The notes under the pieces are model-generated. The model searched no databases. It saw only the letters and a list, made by a program, of their open reading frames with translations, and was not told where the DNA came from. Below are positions 15,604-24,972 of a stretch of 64,000 bases of DNA, one piece after another. Both the position numbers and the translations under genes were made by a program. The stretch's first letter is position 1. The number at the start of each line of letters is the position of its first letter. Where the stretch lies: contig CAWAET010000003.1 in the NCBI GenBank assembly GCA_963781065.1, forward strand, positions 167,665 through 231,664, written 5' to 3'. This DNA is from CALZJC01 sp963781065. Lineage in GTDB: Bacteria; Acidobacteriota; Thermoanaerobaculia; Multivoradales; JAHEKO01.

Positions 15604-17631
15604 ATGGAAGAGAGGGCAGGCCAAGGCTCGATGAGACCGGCCGAGCTCGATCTCGACGCCCTGGCGCCGGAGGCCGCCGCGGGCATCCGCATCCTGCCGG
15701 TGGTCCACGAGCGGATCGAGCTGGCGGCGGTGGTCCGCGCGGCGCTCGACCAACTGGATCCGGCCGCGGTGGCGGTGGAGTTGCCGACCACCCTCACCGA
15801 GGCGGCGCTCGGCGCCGTCCGCCGGCTGCCCAGGATCTCGTTGATCCTCGCCGAGGAGCTCGGTGCGGAGGCGCTGGTGTGGGTGGTGGCGCCGGGCGAT
15901 CCGCTGGTCGAGGGGCTGCGCTGGGCGCTCGAGCGCGGCCGGACGGTAGCCCTGATCGACCCCGACCTGCCCTACGGCGATCGCCACGTCGACCCGGTGC
16001 CCGATCCGTGGTCGATCTGGCGGCTCGGGCCCGAGCGCTATCTGGCGATGGTCGCCGCGGCGGCCGGCGCCGGCGAGCCCGGCGAGGCCGATCGGCTGCG
16101 CGAGGCGGGGATGGCCTTCCATCTGCGCGAGGCCGCCCAGAGGGCCGCGGGCGGCCCGGTCCTGGCGCTGGTCGGCGCCGCCCACGCGCGGCGGCTGGGC
16201 GGGCTGCTCGGCGGTTCGCTGGCCCATCCCTTCGCCCGCGTCCGCCGATCGCGGGTCGAGCTGCGCCATCTCCATCCGCGGAGCCTCACCGGGCTGCTGC
16301 CGGACGCGCCGCTGGCGCACGCCGTGTGGGAGCGGCTGCGTGGCGGCGTCGACCCCGAGCCGGTCGAGCCGGCGGCGCTCGGCGAGACCCTGTCGCGCCG
16401 GGTCTCGGTGATCCGCTTCGGCCTGCGGGTGATCGCCGGCCAGGGCGGCGAGGACGAGGCCCGCCGCCGCCGCCGTCTGCTCGACTACGCCTGCCTCGAG
16501 GGCACGGTCCTCGGCCCCGGCGGCCCGGCGCCCGACCGCCGCGCCCTCGGCCGGGTGGTCTGGCGGGTCGCCGCGGGCTCCTACCGCGAGCAGACCGGCG
16601 AGCCCGTCGCCGCCTGGCAGCGGCGGCTGTTCTTCGACTACGCCCGGCGCTGCGCCCGGGTCCAGGGCCAGCTGGTCCCCGGTCTCTACGAGTGGACGGT
16701 GGCGGGCCGCGGGGTGGGCGACGACAACCTCGCCTGGGAGCTGTTCGACGCCGCCCGCACCTATCCCTGGCAGGAGGAGCGGGCCGAGATCGAGACCGCG
16801 CGACTCGACGGCGACGAGCTCGACCTGGGCACCCGCAAGGTGCGCTTCCGCCGTGGCTTCCTCAAGGTCAAGCGGCGGCCGGTGCCGGTGCGCGAGCGGC
16901 CGCGCCCCGACGACCCGGAGGAGTGGCTGGCCGGCTTCGACGCCGCCGGCATCTGCTCCTACCCACCCGAGGATCTGGTGATCGAGGACTACGGCCGCTT
17001 TCTCCAGGCCAAGGCGATCTCCATCCTGTCGCTCGAGAACCGGCGCGTCGAGCCGTTTACCGCCTCACTGCTGGACGGTGTCGACCTGCGCGAGACGCTG
17101 CGCAACGTGCACGAGGACCGGATCTATGTCGAGGAGCGCGGCCGGGTGCCGGGCGGCGCCGGCTCGGTGGTGGTGATCTTCGATCTCGACCCCGAGGCCG
17201 AGCGGTTTCCCTTCGCCATGACCTGGCTGGGCGAGCACGACCAGGAGTCGGACATGGCTTTCTACTCGACGCCGCCGGGCGAGCAGGTGGTCGGTCCCGG
17301 GATCATGCGCGCCACCTACGGCGCCTTCATGCTGACCTCGCCGCGCGGCCGGCTGGCCGACGTCTGGACCGACCCCGACTACCGCTTCGCTCGCGGCCGC
17401 GCCGAGGCGCTGGTGATGGCGGCGATCGACTACAGCGTCGAGCGGCACGTGGTCCACGTCGCCGCGGCGCCGCCGTCGGAGACCCTCAGGCGCTACGCCG
17501 CGGCGCAGAAGAAGCGGCTGCAGCACATCCCGCTGGCGGCGCTGTCGCCGGTGACGGTCAAGCGGGTGCGCGTGCTGCACGTGCTGGCCGGGCACGACAA
17601 GCGGGCGGTCGCTCGCGACTATGTCTGGTAG
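15604..17631 (+). CDS. Large protein with N-terminal TraB/TIKI-like domain, function unknown
   Basis: A 675-residue protein. The first 230 residues resemble the TraB/PrgY/TIKI fold: an early VVHERIEL, an AVAVELP strand with glutamate, and a late LALVGAAHARRL matching the family GxxH motif. The rest is not recognised. It is rich in Arg/Glu and contains GICSYPPEDLVIEDYGRF and FALTWLGEH-like stretches; no transmembrane helix is apparent. Two ATGs (15604 and 15631) are possible. Pairing with a MoxR-like ATPase suggests the ATPase remodels or activates this protein. TraB-like domains are often linked to metal-dependent proteolysis, but activity here is inference only. Confidence 0.6.
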   Translation: MEERAGQGSMRPAELDLDALAPEAAAGIRILPVVHERIELAAVVRAALDQLDPAAVAVELPTTLTEAALGAVRRLPRISLILAEELGAEALVWVVAPGDPLVEGLRWALERGRTVALIDPDLPYGDRHVDPVPDPWSIWRLGPERYLAMVAAAAGAGEPGEADRLREAGMAFHLREAAQRAAGGPVLALVGAAHARRLGGLLGGSLAHPFARVRRSRVELRHLHPRSLTGLLPDAPLAHAVWERLRGGVDPEPVEPAALGETLSRRVSVIRFGLRVIAGQGGEDEARRRRRLLDYACLEGTVLGPGGPAPDRRALGRVVWRVAAGSYREQTGEPVAAWQRRLFFDYARRCARVQGQLVPGLYEWTVAGRGVGDDNLAWELFDAARTYPWQEERAEIETARLDGDELDLGTRKVRFRRGFLKVKRRPVPVRERPRPDDPEEWLAGFDAAGICSYPPEDLVIEDYGRFLQAKAISILSLENRRVEPFTASLLDGVDLRETLRNVHEDRIYVEERGRVPGGAGSVVVIFDLDPEAERFPFAMTWLGEHDQESDMAFYSTPPGEQVVGPGIMRATYGAFMLTSPRGRLADVWTDPDYRFARGRAEALVMAAIDYSVERHVVHVAAAPPSETLRRYAAAQKKRLQHIPLAALSPVTVKRVRVLHVLAGHDKRAVARDYVW

Positions 17632-17658
17632 GCGCGGGCCCGGGGCGGCGCCGGGCTG

Positions 17659-17842
17659 CTAGCCCGACCTTCTCACCAGCGCTCGACTACGCCGACGTAG
17701 GTACCTGAATCTGCGAGACTTGCCTCGGTCGGTCATCCTCGACGTACTTCGAGTACGCCTGTGGTGCCCTCGGTCGGCAAGTCCCACATCTTCAGGCACT
17801 TACGCCGGCTCGCTGCGAGAGCCGGTGAGAAGGTCGGGCTAG
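17659..17842. repeat. 184-bp palindromic repeat, copy 1
   Basis: This element starts CTAGCCCGACCTTCTCACC and ends with the reverse complement GGTGAGAAGGTCGGGCTAG, so it has perfect 19-base terminal inverted repeats. Inside, CCTGAATCTGCGAGACTTGCC pairs imperfectly with the segment ending at about 17800, around a GTACTTCGAGTAC hairpin. The second copy at 42701-42884 has the same length and four substitutions. The right terminus contributes the TAG stop of the porin gene on the minus strand. It looks like a MITE or REP-type element. Confidence 0.85.
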
Positions 17843-19209
17843 AAACCGTAGCCCGACCAGACCATCCACTTGCGGGTGTCGGCGGCGAACCGGTCGGCTT
17901 TGTAGAGCGCGCCCTTGAGGCCGACGAGCAATCCCCCCGGCGAGGTGTAGAGCAGCTGCAGGTCGAGCTCTTCGCCGTAGGGGATCGGCCGGCTCTCGGC
18001 GTTGAAGTCGTGGTAGCGGGCCAGCCAGTCGACCTTGCCGAGCTTGCCGCTGAGCTCGAGATAGAGGTCCTCGAGGCCGTCGGGCGGCGTCTCGGAGAAC
18101 TTGTCGGCCCAGCCGTTGTATCGGTGCAGGGTCGCGAGCGGTGTGCGGAACCGGCCGCCGGCTTCGCCGCCGTCGAGCTGTTCCCAGCCGAGCTTGACGG
18201 TCAGCCGGGGCAGGCTGGCGCCGATCATCAGCGTGGCGTAGCCGGCGTCGACGGGGCGCGGGTTGTCGGCGTGATCCGACTGCTCGGCGAACTCGACCTC
18301 GTAGAGCAGCGACCGGCTGCTGGTCAGCCGGCGCTGGCCGGCGAACTCGAGGCCCCAGGTGGCGGTCGACAGCGGGGCGGCGAGAGGGTCCTGGTAGTCG
18401 AGCAGGTAGCCGTAGAGGGTGAACTTGCCGGCGTTCTGCAGGTTGAAGCCGACGTTGAACAGATGGCCGGCGAGATCCTGGCTGTCGCCGAAGACGCGCT
18501 CGACCCGATCGACGAAGGTGTAGGTGAAGCGCAGCCCGCCGAGCCAGCTGTCGATCCTCAAGGCGTCGAAGCTCTGGTGGTTCTGGCGCCAGCCGACATT
18601 GCCGACGAAGCGCTCGTCGCCGAGCGCGATCTCCTGGCGGCCGGCGACGACCTGCCACGTCTGCCAGCGGTAGCGGACGAGCGCCTGGTTGATCTCGGTG
18701 GCGGCCGGATCGGCGACCGCCGGCCTGTCCCACACCAAGTTGTTCACCCGCGCGCCGCCGCGGTTGTCGTACAGGTCGTGGCCGATCACGGCCACGTTCT
18801 CGGCCTCGACCTCGAAGGTGAAGCCCCGCCAGGCCCGCGACCGGTAGCCGAGCGCGGTGCGCAGGGTCGAGGCGCGGGCGTGCTTGTCGCCGACTGCGTC
18901 GTCGCCGACGTCCTCGTAGCGGTAGCGCAGGTTGACGGTCGTCTTGCCGTTCTTCAAGGCATCCTTGAAGCCGGGCTCGTCATCGGCCGGCTGGGCCGTC
19001 GCGCCCGCCGCGGTCAGCGCCAGCAGCGCCAGGCCCACGGCCGCCGCGGCCGGACGGCGCCGGCGGTGCCCGGCTGAGGCCAGGACCGCGGACTCGGGCG
19101 AATGGGGCGACGAAGGGGAGGGCCGGTGAGGAGTCCGAGCTGGCACCGACGCAGGATGCGAAACGGCCGGAGGGATGTCAACCCCGGGCTCCGGCCCGGC
19201 CCAGCTCAC
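17839..19209 (-). CDS. Outer-membrane porin, alginate-export (AlgE/OprB)-like
   Basis: Up to 456 residues. A signal peptide (hydrophobic run ending ATAQ) lies about 45-75 residues in from the leftmost reading, so the true start may be internal; a GTG giving VPARTPHRP is one option near 19146. The mature part is rich in alternating aromatic/hydrophobic strands such as VNLRYRYEDVGDD and ends in an aromatic residue (WSGYGF), typical of an outer-membrane beta-barrel. The fold resembles the alginate_exp family, whose members range from alginate exporters to general porins; substrate unknown. The stop codon lies in the 184-bp repeat. Confidence 0.75.
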   Translation of the reverse strand: MSWAGPEPGVDIPPAVSHPASVPARTPHRPSPSSPHSPESAVLASAGHRRRRPAAAAVGLALLALTAAGATAQPADDEPGFKDALKNGKTTVNLRYRYEDVGDDAVGDKHARASTLRTALGYRSRAWRGFTFEVEAENVAVIGHDLYDNRGGARVNNLVWDRPAVADPAATEINQALVRYRWQTWQVVAGRQEIALGDERFVGNVGWRQNHQSFDALRIDSWLGGLRFTYTFVDRVERVFGDSQDLAGHLFNVGFNLQNAGKFTLYGYLLDYQDPLAAPLSTATWGLEFAGQRRLTSSRSLLYEVEFAEQSDHADNPRPVDAGYATLMIGASLPRLTVKLGWEQLDGGEAGGRFRTPLATLHRYNGWADKFSETPPDGLEDLYLELSGKLGKVDWLARYHDFNAESRPIPYGEELDLQLLYTSPGGLLVGLKGALYKADRFAADTRKWMVWSGYGF

Positions 19210-19254
19210 CGTACGAAGCCGGAGAAGCGCTCGGTGGCCTTCACGCTACCGCCG

Positions 19255-21180
19255 CTACATCCTTTCCGGCCGCTCGATCCCCAGCAGGCCGCAGAGCCCG
19301 GCCATTCCCCTGGCAAAGATGCTGGTCGCGGCCAGGCGGGCCTGGCGCAGCTCGGCGTCGGGCTCTTGCAGGATCGGGTGACGGTGGTAGACGGCGTTGA
19401 ACTTCTGCGCCAGATCGAGCGCCTGGCGGGCGACCAGCGACGGCTCGAGCCCCTCGCCGGCCGAGCGGACCCGGTCCGGGATCTGGGCCACGGCCAGCGC
19501 CAGGTCCCACAGGTCGTCCGCCCACACGGCGGCCGGCAGCGCGGCGGCGGCGGCCGGCTCGACGTCGCTCTCCAGCCCCTCCTCTGCCAGCCGGCGCCGG
19601 ATGTTGCGCGCCCGGACCGCCGAGTACTGGAGATAGGGCCCCGAATCGCCCTCGAAGCTCAACGCCTCGTCGAAGTCGAAGGCGATCATCCGGTTGGTGG
19701 TCGCCTTGACCATGAAGAAGCGCAGCGCGGCGGTGGCGATCTGGCTCGCCAGGGCGGTCAGGTCCTCCTCGCCGAGCTCCGGGTTGCGCGAGGCGATCTC
19801 CTCGCGGCTCTTGACGATCAGCCGGTCCAGCAGGTCGTCCGCCTTGACGCCGATGCCGCGGCGCCCCGACATCTCGAGGTTCTTGCCGCCCTCGTCCTCG
19901 TCGTCGTCGAGAAAGCCCATCAGCCGCGCTGTTGCCGCCGACAGCGAGACCATCTCGTAGGCGAAATGGACCGAGCGCTCGGCCTCCTCGGCGAAGCCCA
20001 GGGCGGCGACGCCGGCCTTGACGATCTTCTGCAGATAGCTCTGGCGGGCGTCGATGACGTTGACCACCTCCCAGGCGCGGCCGAAATCGGGGTGCTCGGC
20101 GACGCCCTCGGTGGCGGTCTCCCAGATTCCCTGCTCGGCCCAGTGGCGGTACTCGAAGTCGCGCCCCAAAAGACCCAGCTTCCACAGCTGATAGGCGATG
20201 TCCTTGCCGACGTAGGTCACCGTCCCGTCCGAGCGCACGATCACCTTGTCCGGATCCTCGAGGCCGGCGAACTCCTCGTGCTCGGACAGCCGCATCACCC
20301 AGCAGCCGCTGTTCTTGCCCGCGGTCTCGAGGTGGATCGCGCCGCGCTCTTTGAGCAGGGCGAAGGCCCGGGCGAAGAAGTCGAGCCCCAGGATGGCGCT
20401 CTCGTGGGTCAGCAGGTCGTAGCCGACGCCGATCCGGCGCATCGTCCCGAGATGGCGGCCGACGACCCGCCGGGCGATCAGGCGGCCGGCCTCGGCGCGG
20501 CGGCCGGCGCCCCGCTCGAGCTCGTGCAGGGTCTCGGCGCGCAGCCGCGGCCGCTCGGCGTCCTCTTCCAGCCAGGCGCGCACTTCGCTGTAGAGGTCCC
20601 AGCAGTGGAAGTCGAACGGCTCGGGAATCGCCGCGATCTCCTCGAGCGAGAGGCCGCGCAGATCGAGAAAGCCGACCACCACGTCGGCCAGCTGGACGCC
20701 GGTGTCGTCGATGTAGTTCTGTACCTCGACCGGGTGACCGAGGGCGCGCAGCAGGCGGGCGACGACGTCGCCCAGCACGGCGTTGCGCAGATGGCCGATA
20801 TGGGCCGCCTTGTTGGGGTTGATGTTGGTGTGCTCGACGATCACCTTGCGCCGTTCGCCGGCCGCGGAGCCGAGCGGCGGCTCGGCCAGCAGCGTGGCGA
20901 TCGCCCGGCTGCGGTCGAGGAACATGTTGAGATAGCCGGGCCCCTCGACCCGCAGCTCGGCGATGAAGTCCGGCGGTTCGAGCCCTTCGGCCAGCGCCTC
21001 GCCGATGGCTCGCGGCGGCCTTTTGAGCTCCCGCGCCAGGTGCAGCGCCGCCGGGAAGGCCAGATCGCCGAGCTCGCGCCGGGGCGGGATCTCGACCAGC
21101 GGCTGGTGATCGATGCCGTAGAGCTCGCGGATGCGGGCGGCGACGGCGGCGGCGGCCTCCTGGCGATAGCGTTGCAGCAT
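19255..21180 (-). CDS. argS: Arginyl-tRNA synthetase
   Basis: A 641-residue class I synthetase charging tRNA-Arg. The HIGH motif is in NKAAHIGHLRNAV (about residues 122-134), and the KMSKS-equivalent is a degenerate EMSGRRG near 420. The N-terminal additional domain and the C-terminal anticodon-binding domain, ending ERPERM, are both present. It is longer than a typical 550-580-residue ArgRS because of insertions in the catalytic part. It reads in the same direction as the porin gene, 45 bases upstream of its longest start. Confidence 0.93.
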   Translation of the reverse strand: MLQRYRQEAAAAVAARIRELYGIDHQPLVEIPPRRELGDLAFPAALHLARELKRPPRAIGEALAEGLEPPDFIAELRVEGPGYLNMFLDRSRAIATLLAEPPLGSAAGERRKVIVEHTNINPNKAAHIGHLRNAVLGDVVARLLRALGHPVEVQNYIDDTGVQLADVVVGFLDLRGLSLEEIAAIPEPFDFHCWDLYSEVRAWLEEDAERPRLRAETLHELERGAGRRAEAGRLIARRVVGRHLGTMRRIGVGYDLLTHESAILGLDFFARAFALLKERGAIHLETAGKNSGCWVMRLSEHEEFAGLEDPDKVIVRSDGTVTYVGKDIAYQLWKLGLLGRDFEYRHWAEQGIWETATEGVAEHPDFGRAWEVVNVIDARQSYLQKIVKAGVAALGFAEEAERSVHFAYEMVSLSAATARLMGFLDDDEDEGGKNLEMSGRRGIGVKADDLLDRLIVKSREEIASRNPELGEEDLTALASQIATAALRFFMVKATTNRMIAFDFDEALSFEGDSGPYLQYSAVRARNIRRRLAEEGLESDVEPAAAAALPAAVWADDLWDLALAVAQIPDRVRSAGEGLEPSLVARQALDLAQKFNAVYHRHPILQEPDAELRQARLAATSIFARGMAGLCGLLGIERPERM

Positions 21181-21359
21181 GCGGCGCGGAGTCTACCGCA
21201 GCGGTCTCGCGCCGGCGCGAGCCGCCGTTGCCTGCTCCCGCTTGATATGATTTGGCTTGGCGCGGGCCGGGACGGTTGGTACGTCGCCGGAAGTCTCATC
21301 GGCCGCGCCAGGCCCCGAACCTCAGGAAGGGCTTTGGAACGGACTTCGAGGGAGTCGCT

Positions 21360-21902
21360 ATGCCGGATAATCATGTCGTCATCCAGATGAACGAGACCAA
21401 GCTCGAGCTGCTGGAAAGCGACATCACCGAGCTCGAGGTGGACGCGATCGTCAACGCCGCCAACGAGAAGCTGCAGCTGGGCACCGGGGTCGCCGGAGCG
21501 ATTCGCGAGAAGGGCGGCCCCTCGATCCAGAAGGAGTGCGACCGGATCGGCTCGACACCGGTGGGCTCGGCGGTCATCACCGGTGCCGGCGACCTGCCGG
21601 TCAAGCACGTCATCCACGCCGTGGGACCGCGCGACGGCGACGGCGACGAGGACCGCAAGCTGGCCTCGGCGGTGCGCTCGTCGCTGGCCCTGGCCGACCG
21701 CCACGGGCTGAAGTCGATCGCCCTGCCGGCGATCTCGACCGGCGCCTTCGGCTTGCCGATGGACCGCTCGGCGCGGGTGACCCTGACCGAGATCCACCGC
21801 TACATCCAGGGCGGCACCAAGCTCGAGCGGGTGGTCGTCAGCCTTTTCGGCGAGGACGCTTTCAACACCTTCCGCGCCCAGCTGCGGAAGGGGTTCCGCT
21901 AG
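21360..21902 (+). CDS. Macrodomain protein (O-acetyl-ADP-ribose deacetylase-like)
   Basis: A 180-residue stand-alone macrodomain. Signature stretches are DAIVNAANEKLQLGTGVAGAI, the ADP-ribose-binding loop, and ALPAISTGAFGLP near residues 120-133. The family binds or hydrolyses ADP-ribose derivatives such as O-acetyl-ADP-ribose or protein-linked ADP-ribose. The ATG at 21360 is chosen because the upstream in-frame reading is low-quality sequence. It converges on apgM and the two genes share the palindrome CTAG at 21899-21902 as stop codons. Confidence 0.88.
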   Translation: MPDNHVVIQMNETKLELLESDITELEVDAIVNAANEKLQLGTGVAGAIREKGGPSIQKECDRIGSTPVGSAVITGAGDLPVKHVIHAVGPRDGDGDEDRKLASAVRSSLALADRHGLKSIALPAISTGAFGLPMDRSARVTLTEIHRYIQGGTKLERVVVSLFGEDAFNTFRAQLRKGFR

Positions 21903-23119
21903 GCGCCGAACTTCGCCAGCCGGCCGGCGTGGGCCAGCAGCACGCCCAGCATCTCGCGCGCGGGGAAAGTGCCCAGGTGGCCGGCGGTGGCGGCGACCTC
22001 GGTGAACTCGCTGCAGTCGTCGACGAAGCAGTTGTTGCCCCACACCAGCAGCGGCACCGGATGCCAGCTGTGGGCGCGCATCGGCGCCGGGGTGGAGTGG
22101 TCGCCGGTGACCGCCACGACGTCGGGGCCCAGCTCCAGCAGCGCCGGCAGGGCCGCGTCGACCTCCTCGAGCACCGCCACCTTGGCGTCCAGATTGCCGT
22201 CCTCGCCCGCCGCATCGGTCTGCTTGATGTGGAGAAAGAAGAATCCGAAGCGGTCCCAGTGCTCGGCCACCACCGGCACCATCTCGGCCAGGTGCTTGCC
22301 GCAGGGCACCACCTCCATGCCACAGCAGGCGGCGACGCCGCGATAGAGCGGGTAGCCGGCGAAGGCGCCGGCATCGAGCTGGTAGAGCTCCTTGAAGCCG
22401 GGCAGGTCGGGCAGTTGCGAGAAGCCCCGTAGCAGGACCCGGTTGGCCTTGGGCTCGTCCGCCAGGGCGGCGTCGAGCAGCTCGATCAGAAAGCCCAGCT
22501 TCTTGGCCATCTCCTCGCCCTCGGGGGCGGTGGCGCGGGGGGCGAGCGGGGGCACGCCGGTGCGCTGCGGATCGGTGTCGGCGACCGCCGCCGAGGCCTG
22601 GTCGCCGCCGGCCAGGAGCACGAAGCGATGCCCCTCACCGGGCACGATTCGCACCCTGAGGGGCTCGAAGCCGCCGGCGGCCTCGCGCAACAGATCGCAG
22701 ACCCGGCGGCACTCGGCGGTCGAGATGCGGCCGGCGCGGCGGTCGATGACGTTGCCGCCGGCGTCGGCGGTGGCGAAGTTGCCGCGCGCCGCGACCTCGC
22801 CGGGGCCGACCTCGAGCCCCAGGCCGAGCGCCTCGAGGACGCCGCGGCCGATGTCGACCTCGGGCCGCCTCGGGTCGAGGCCGAACAGCGCCAGGTGGCC
22901 CGGCCCGCTGCCCGGCGTGACGCCCCGCATCACCGGCACGATGCGGCCCAGCCCGCCCTCGGCCGCCAGTCGGTCGAGATTCGGGGTGCGCGCCCGGTCG
23001 AGCGCCGTCGCCGGCTGCTCGGCGGTGCGCAGGTCGCCGACGCCGTCGAGCACCAGCAGCACGATGCGGCTGGTTGCCGGCTGGGCGATGCGGGCCAGGA
23101 ACTCGAGATGGGGATCCAC
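21899..23119 (-). CDS. apgM: 2,3-bisphosphoglycerate-independent phosphoglycerate mutase, archaeal type
   Basis: A 406-residue member of the alkaline-phosphatase superfamily interconverting 2- and 3-phosphoglycerate in glycolysis. Metal-site features include VLLVLDGVGDL near the N terminus, VTPGSGPGHLALFGLDP with the nucleophilic Ser region, and late HIKQTDAAGEDGN and TGDHSTPAPMRAHSWHPVP. The preferred start is GTG at 23119, two bases after the upstream gene's stop; the longer upstream frame is not protein-like. It is the last gene of the trmJ-eda-hypothetical-apgM cluster. Confidence 0.9.
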   Translation of the reverse strand: MDPHLEFLARIAQPATSRIVLLVLDGVGDLRTAEQPATALDRARTPNLDRLAAEGGLGRIVPVMRGVTPGSGPGHLALFGLDPRRPEVDIGRGVLEALGLGLEVGPGEVAARGNFATADAGGNVIDRRAGRISTAECRRVCDLLREAAGGFEPLRVRIVPGEGHRFVLLAGGDQASAAVADTDPQRTGVPPLAPRATAPEGEEMAKKLGFLIELLDAALADEPKANRVLLRGFSQLPDLPGFKELYQLDAGAFAGYPLYRGVAACCGMEVVPCGKHLAEMVPVVAEHWDRFGFFFLHIKQTDAAGEDGNLDAKVAVLEEVDAALPALLELGPDVVAVTGDHSTPAPMRAHSWHPVPLLVWGNNCFVDDCSEFTEVAATAGHLGTFPAREMLGVLLAHAGRLAKFGA

Positions 23120-23121
23120 GT

Positions 23122-23550
23122 TCAGGCCACCAGGTAGGCGCTGGCCCGGACCTGCAGCCGGGCGCGCGGGTGAAAGCCGCCGCCGACGATCTGGTACCGG
23201 CTGCGCATCGAGAAGACCGGCAGCACGATCCAGCCGTCGAAGCTGGCTCCGGGGTCGTAGGGCGGCACCACGGGCTCGATCTCGGCCAGCCGCGCCCAGT
23301 GCTCCTCGTCGCTGTCGAAGGCCCCCTGCAGCTCGACATAGGCGCGGTCCGGGTCGATGGCGCGGCCGGCCTTGGGGTGCCACAGCGAGATCAGGAAGCG
23401 GACCTCGTCGTAGCTGCCGGTCTCGATCGCCGCGGCGCCGCCGACCAGCATCTGGAACAGGAAGCCGCCGGAGCTGTCGGTGGCGAAGATCTCGGGCGTG
23501 GGGTCGAAGACGACCTGCAGCGGCGGTATCGGCCGGGCGGTGGTGGTCAT
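23122..23550 (-). CDS. Hypothetical 142-residue protein in eda-apgM operon
   Basis: A 142-residue soluble protein that starts in an ATGA overlap with the eda stop and ends two bases before the apgM start. It has several aromatic beta-strand-like segments (FDPTPEIFATDSSGGFLFQ, YDPGASFDGWIVLPVFS) and no membrane helix, signal peptide or recognised catalytic motif. Tight coupling with two carbohydrate enzymes suggests a role in the same metabolic unit. I do not recognise the family. Confidence 0.65.
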   Translation of the reverse strand: MTTTARPIPPLQVVFDPTPEIFATDSSGGFLFQMLVGGAAAIETGSYDEVRFLISLWHPKAGRAIDPDRAYVELQGAFDSDEEHWARLAEIEPVVPPYDPGASFDGWIVLPVFSMRSRYQIVGGGFHPRARLQVRASAYLVA

Positions 23551-24194
23551 GCGCCCTCCTCGCCGCGGGCCAGCGCCAGGGCGTGAGCGATCCGGCCGCG
23601 AGTCTCCTCGCCGCCGGCGCCGATCAGGGGCGCCCCGATGCCGAAGGCGACGGCGCCGGCGGCGCGATAGGCGGGGATCTCGTCGACGCCGAAGCCGCCC
23701 GCGGCCAGCATCGGGATGTCGCCCAGCGGCTGGCGCACCGTCTCGAGATAGGCCGGGCCGCCCACCGGCGGCAGCGGATAGACCTTGACCAGGTCGGCGC
23801 CCAGCGACCGCGCGGCGACGATCTCGGTGCAGGTCAGGGCGCCGACGATGAGATAGCGGCCGGCGCCGGCCACCACCGCCGCGGCCCCCGGGTCGGCGTT
23901 GGGCGTCACCACGAACTCGGCGCCGGCGGCGACCGCGCGCTCGGCGCGATCCCGGTCGGTCACGGTCCCCATGCCGATCCAGGGCGGCCCGTCGCCCGGC
24001 CGCTCGGCCAGCAGCCGGCGCACCAGGTCGGTGGCCCCGGGCACGGTGAAGGTGATCTCGATGAGCTGCAGGCCGCCGTCGATCATCGTCGCGGCGATCC
24101 GCGCCGCCTCCGCGGGCGTGCCGGTGCGCACGACGCCGACGATCGGCGCGGTGGCGACGGCGGCCGCTACGGCGGCCCGCTGGATCGTGCTCAC
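23547..24194 (-). CDS. eda: KDPG/KHG aldolase family protein
   Basis: A 215-residue class I aldolase of the 2-keto-3-deoxy-6-phosphogluconate family, which yields pyruvate and glyceraldehyde-3-phosphate. Family signatures are IVGVVRTG near the N terminus, IEITFTVPGA with the catalytic Glu, GMGTVTD, and the Schiff-base lysine region ADLVKVYPLPPVGG. The GTG at 24194 (reading VSTIQRAAVA) gives a normal N terminus; a farther GTG at 24233 would overlap trmJ by 23 bases. It is coupled to the next gene by ATGA. Confidence 0.85.
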   Translation of the reverse strand: MSTIQRAAVAAAVATAPIVGVVRTGTPAEAARIAATMIDGGLQLIEITFTVPGATDLVRRLLAERPGDGPPWIGMGTVTDRDRAERAVAAGAEFVVTPNADPGAAAVVAGAGRYLIVGALTCTEIVAARSLGADLVKVYPLPPVGGPAYLETVRQPLGDIPMLAAGGFGVDEIPAYRAAGAVAFGIGAPLIGAGGEETRGRIAHALALARGEEGA

Positions 24195-24210
24195 GACGAG
24201 GGCGAATGTA

Positions 24211-24972
24211 TCACCGCAGGGCGTTGCGCCCACGGCGGCAGATGCCGCGCAGGACCGTCACCTCGTGGCTGCTCGGGGCGGCTCTGGCGGCCAGCCGGCG
24301 CAGGTCGCGCAGGACGCTGCCGAAGGTGTCGTCGCGGGCGAAGCCGATCTCGCGCAGCAGCGGCTCGAGCTGCCCGAAAAGGCCCTCGATCTCGCCGGCC
24401 GCGGCCGGCTGCGGCAACGCGGCCCGGATCTCGGCCGGCGCGATCGCCGGTGGCGCCGGTCCCGGTCCGCCGGCCTCTTCCCTGGCCGCCCACAGCTCGT
24501 AGGCCACGACCAGCACCGCCTGGCCCAGGTTGAGGGTCGGCTGCCGGGCCGCGGCGGGGATGGTCACCAGCGGGTCGCACCGGGCCAGCTCGTCGGTGTT
24601 CAGCCCCGACCGCTCGCCGCCGAAGACCAGCGCCGCGCGGGTGCCGGGCGGATCGGCGGCCAGGATGGCCGGCAGCTCCCGTGGCGTCACCGGCGGCCGG
24701 CTCAAGATGCGCCCACGGCTCGAGCTGGTCGCCACCAGCCGCTGAAACGGCGCCGCCGCCTCGGCGAAGCCGCCATAGGTCCGCCGGCCCTCGAGGATCG
24801 ACCCGGCGTCGACCGCAAAGGCCGCGGCGACCCGCCCCAGCTCGCACTGCGGCTCCACCACGATCAGCTCGTCCAGCCCCATGTTCGCCATCCCCCGCGC
24901 CACGGCGCCGACGTTGCCCTCCTCCTGCGGCCGGACCAGGATGACGGCGGGTGGCCTTGACTCGCTTTCCAT
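24211..24972 (-). CDS. trmJ: TrmJ/SpoU-family tRNA or rRNA 2'-O-methyltransferase
   Basis: A 253-residue SPOUT methyltransferase. N-terminal VILVRPQEEGNVGAVARGMANMG and the middle ALVFGGERSGL plus LNLGQAVLVVAYELW match the SpoU knot motifs. The C-terminal extension beyond the knot is like TrmJ, which methylates the 2'-hydroxyl of nucleotide 32 in tRNA. Assignment to TrmJ rather than another SpoU subgroup is by overall length and order. It is the first gene of the operon that continues with eda. Confidence 0.85.
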   Translation of the reverse strand: MESESRPPAVILVRPQEEGNVGAVARGMANMGLDELIVVEPQCELGRVAAAFAVDAGSILEGRRTYGGFAEAAAPFQRLVATSSSRGRILSRPPVTPRELPAILAADPPGTRAALVFGGERSGLNTDELARCDPLVTIPAAARQPTLNLGQAVLVVAYELWAAREEAGGPGPAPPAIAPAEIRAALPQPAAAGEIEGLFGQLEPLLREIGFARDDTFGSVLRDLRRLAARAAPSSHEVTVLRGICRRGRNALR

